From an uncultured Clostridium sp. (GTDB lineage: Bacteria > Bacillota > Clostridia > Clostridiales > Clostridiaceae): a DNA stretch of 8,074 nt. Each line of letters begins with the position of its first letter. The stretch's first letter is position 1. The position numbers and the translations under genes are program-made. The notes beneath the pieces are model-generated. The model was given only the letters and a program-made list of their open reading frames with translations. It did not search any database and was not told the origin of the DNA. The DNA lies in the NCBI GenBank assembly GCA_946575275.1, contig CAMNZV010000065.1, forward strand, positions 1-8,074, read 5' to 3'. This document shows, piece by piece, positions 6,304 to 8,074 of this stretch.

Positions 6304-6342
6304 TTACCCACTTAAAAAGCTGTTTTTTGCAGCATTGCTCAA
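6304..6342 (-). other. Candidate 12-codon leader ORF before the Lon-like protease gene
   Basis: The only strong Shine-Dalgarno in this gap, AAAGGAGGG (6357-6349), is 47 bases from the protease ATG but 6 bases from a TTG at 6342. That TTG opens a short frame reading MSNAAKNSFLSG, with TAA at 6306-6304 and two bases before the protease ATG (TAATAATG). This is the geometry of a translationally coupled leader peptide. Inside it GCTG and CAGC form a small 4-bp hairpin with a 7-base loop, followed by five T, which looks like a weak attenuator. The alternative is a one-base indel: with one more base in the A6 run, the TTG would be in frame with the protease and extend it by 14 residues. Confidence 0.4.
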
Positions 6343-6417
6343 GTAGTTCCCTCCTTTATATTTTACTTACTATATTAATATTCTATTTAGTGTGATTTAG
6401 ATATTGTTTTTATAGTA

Positions 6418-7467
6418 TTAATTGAAAAAGCTTACTTGGTAACTTTTAGTTTCGTTAAATGAAGAAATACTAAGTCCTATAAGTCTTATTTCCTCGATAA
6501 CTTTCTCATTTTCTAGAATTTCCTTTGCATTTATATATATTTCTTCAGAACTATCTACAAAATGCATTAAAGTTTTGCTTCTAGTGTGACTTTCAAAATC
6601 AGATTTTTTATATTTAACACTTATAGTTTTTCCTTTTATACCTTTATCCTTTAAGGTTTTACTTATTTCGCCAGAAAAATATTTTAAGTATCCTAATAGT
6701 TCATCATTATTAGAGGTATTAACCTTCAAAGTCCTTTCTCTTCCAATAGATTTTCTCTCTCTTTTGGGTATTACTTCTCTATTATCAATTCCCTTAATTC
6801 TATAGTAAACATCTATTCCTAATTTACCTAAATATTCCTCAAAAAACTCTTTAGGAAGATTATAAATATCTTGAACATAGAATAAACCCATATTATTTAA
6901 CTTCTTAACAGTCTGTTTTCCTATTCCAAAAATCTTTCTTAATGGCAGAGGTAATAATATTTCTGGAATCATTTCCTCTTTTATTGTCATAATTCCATTT
7001 GGTTTATTCCAATCAGATGCTAGTTTTGCTAAAAACTTATTATATGAAATTCCAACTGATAAGGTTAAGCCCAGTTCCTTATAAACTTTATTTTTAAGTT
7101 TTATTGCAACTTCATAACCATATTCATAACTTTTTTTCCCTAAATCTAAAAAAGCCTCATCTAAAGATAAAGGCTCTATTATTTCTGTTTCTTCTTTATA
7201 TATTTCAAATATTTTATTAGCTAATTCTTTGTACCTACTCATTCTTACAGGTACATATATACCCATTGGACATAATTTCCTTGCCATAAATATTGGCATT
7301 GCCGAATGAACTCCATATTTCCTTGCCTCATATGAACATGTAGACACTACACCTCTGTCTGAAGTTCCTCCAACAATTACAGGCTTTCCTTTTAATTTAT
7401 AATTATCCCTTTGTTCAACAGATGCAAAAAATGCATCCATATCTATATGCAATATAATCTTTCCCAT
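6418..7467 (-). CDS. dinB: DNA polymerase IV (DinB, Y-family translesion polymerase)
   Basis: A 349-residue error-prone polymerase that copies past lesions. Catalytic metal ligands are Asp9 in HIDMDAFFASVEQ and Asp103-Glu104 in SLDEAFLD. Phe14 is at the steric-gate position. Other marks are CSYEARKYGVHSAMP (44-58), SVGISYNKFLAKLASDWNKP (137-156), and a helix-hairpin-helix at about 174-200 with IFGIGKQTVKKL. The little-finger domain begins near KSIGRERTL (239-247) and runs to about 335. The C-terminus is QVSFFN (344-349), a good match to the sliding-clamp binding motif (QxxhF type), so the protein is complete. ATG at 7467 is 2 bases after the stop of the upstream gene (TAAATATG), which implies translational coupling; the nearest purine-rich site (GAGGAAG) is rather far upstream. 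No LexA-type box was seen in the window; the operon promoter would be off the right edge. Confidence 0.96.
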   Translation of the reverse strand: MGKIILHIDMDAFFASVEQRDNYKLKGKPVIVGGTSDRGVVSTCSYEARKYGVHSAMPIFMARKLCPMGIYVPVRMSRYKELANKIFEIYKEETEIIEPLSLDEAFLDLGKKSYEYGYEVAIKLKNKVYKELGLTLSVGISYNKFLAKLASDWNKPNGIMTIKEEMIPEILLPLPLRKIFGIGKQTVKKLNNMGLFYVQDIYNLPKEFFEEYLGKLGIDVYYRIKGIDNREVIPKRERKSIGRERTLKVNTSNNDELLGYLKYFSGEISKTLKDKGIKGKTISVKYKKSDFESHTRSKTLMHFVDSSEEIYINAKEILENEKVIEEIRLIGLSISSFNETKSYQVSFFN

Positions 7468-7469
7468 AT

Positions 7470-8074
7470 TTAAATAAACGCTTCCTCTATAATACCTTGA
7501 TTTTTACTAACTATATAAGAGTATACACTACTAAAAAGTAATTCTTTAAGAAATTTTTCATTATCTTCTTTATTTGCAAAAGAAATTATGGCAATTGCAA
7601 GAAGTACTCTAAAACTTTTATCCATATAATACTCATATTCATACTCATTAAGGCAAAGATACTCAATAACTTCAGCAATTTTATCACAATATTCTTTAGG
7701 ATTATATTTTCCAGCAGCTATGCCCAAAAATGGTAAACATTGATGACTTATTTTTATATTCTCTTCTTCAAACTGAAGTAATAATTGTTTGATTCTAATT
7801 ATAGTACTATTATTTTTATTTAATAAAATAGCTATTATTAATCCTTGTACACTATTTTTTGAAAACATATTTAAATCTGTTAATGTTTCAAAGTTATTCT
7901 TCAAATAATTATTAATCTTTTCTTTATCCTTAAATGTTAATGAAAGCAATGCACACTCTAAGTAATCTTCCTCGTTAGTAAGATTATAAAATTCCGATTT
8001 CATATAGCTGAAAATATCGCACATTCTAAGTTCAAAATCAAACATATCTTCCTCTACCCCATGTTTGATTAAAG
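7470..8074 (-). CDS. Unrecognised protein, possibly DUF4003-like; 5' end uncertain or off the window
   Basis: I do not firmly recognise this product. The frame has an ATG at 8045 preceded by GAGGAAG, giving 191 residues, but it is also open with no stop to the right edge (residues before that ATG read LIKHGVEED), so the gene may well begin outside the window. The protein is acidic, soluble and helical, with no signal peptide or membrane segment. Repeated pieces such as ECALLSLTF, GLIIAILL, CLPFLGIAAGKYNPKEYCDKI and FRVLLAIAIISF suggest a helical-repeat fold. This pattern is reminiscent of DUF4003 proteins, which are usually near 300 residues and would fit a truncated N-terminus; I hold this weakly. 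No catalytic motif is visible. Its stop is two bases before the dinB start, so the two form one operon, but nothing shows a role in DNA repair. Confidence 0.6.
   Translation of the reverse strand, partial: LIKHGVEEDMFDFELRMCDIFSYMKSEFYNLTNEEDYLECALLSLTFKDKEKINNYLKNNFETLTDLNMFSKNSVQGLIIAILLNKNNSTIIRIKQLLLQFEEENIKISHQCLPFLGIAAGKYNPKEYCDKIAEVIEYLCLNEYEYEYYMDKSFRVLLAIAIISFANKEDNEKFLKELLFSSVYSYIVSKNQGIIEEAFI

Noticed and set aside
6302..6417. A dedicated promoter for the Lon-like gene in the dinB-protease gap
   Set aside because: Several TATA-like hexamers exist, but none has a recognisable -35 at 16-18 bases and no sigma-F, G, E or H pair was found; cotranscription with dinB is equally possible.
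7460..8074. LexA/SOS box controlling dinB
   Set aside because: No GAAC-N4-GTTC type element was seen near dinB or the gene before it; any such site would lie off the right edge.

Overview
The window is a very AT-rich stretch of chromosome from an endospore-forming Firmicute, almost certainly a Clostridium-type member of the Clostridia. The evidence is the gene order spoIIAA-spoIIAB-sigF followed by spoVAC-spoVAD-spoVAE, the short three-gene spoVA set, strong purine-rich ribosome binding sites and AT-biased codons. Every supported gene is on the minus strand, so transcription runs from high to low coordinates.

In transcription order: (1) 8074-7470, the 3' part of an unfamiliar gene (possibly DUF4003-like), coupled by a 2-base gap to dinB (DNA polymerase IV, 7467-6418). 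(2) 6342-6304, a candidate 12-codon leader ORF, then a 766-residue Lon-family protease (6301-4001). Its Ser-Lys protease dyad is intact, but its AAA+ domain has lost the Walker A and Walker B motifs. A strong hairpin (3957-3997) closes this unit. (3) A housekeeping-type promoter (3906-3935) precedes spoIIAA-spoIIAB-sigF (3880-2343), the anti-anti-sigma, anti-sigma and sigma-F module that starts the forespore programme. (4) An AT-rich inverted repeat over the sigF stop codon, then an intrinsic terminator (2234-2278). A near-consensus sigma-G promoter (2224-2253) is interleaved with that terminator. (5) spoVAC-spoVAD-spoVAE (2199-353), which move dipicolinic acid into the forespore and out again at germination. 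(6) From 281 to the left edge, the N-terminus of a cation-transporting P-type ATPase, preceded by a palindrome that overlaps a -10-like element.

The layout is a temporal relay. The spoIIA operon makes and controls sigma F; the sigma-F programme leads to sigma G; and the spoVA operon, cut off from spoIIA readthrough by the terminator, appears to carry its own sigma-G promoter built into the terminator sequence. I see no phage, insertion sequence, CRISPR array, tRNA or rRNA. The least ordinary elements are the ATPase-dead Lon-like protease with its possible leader peptide, and the compact terminator/promoter overlap between sigF and spoVAC. Apart from these, the region is a conventional clostridial sporulation locus. 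There is no gene-free stretch longer than about 120 bases.
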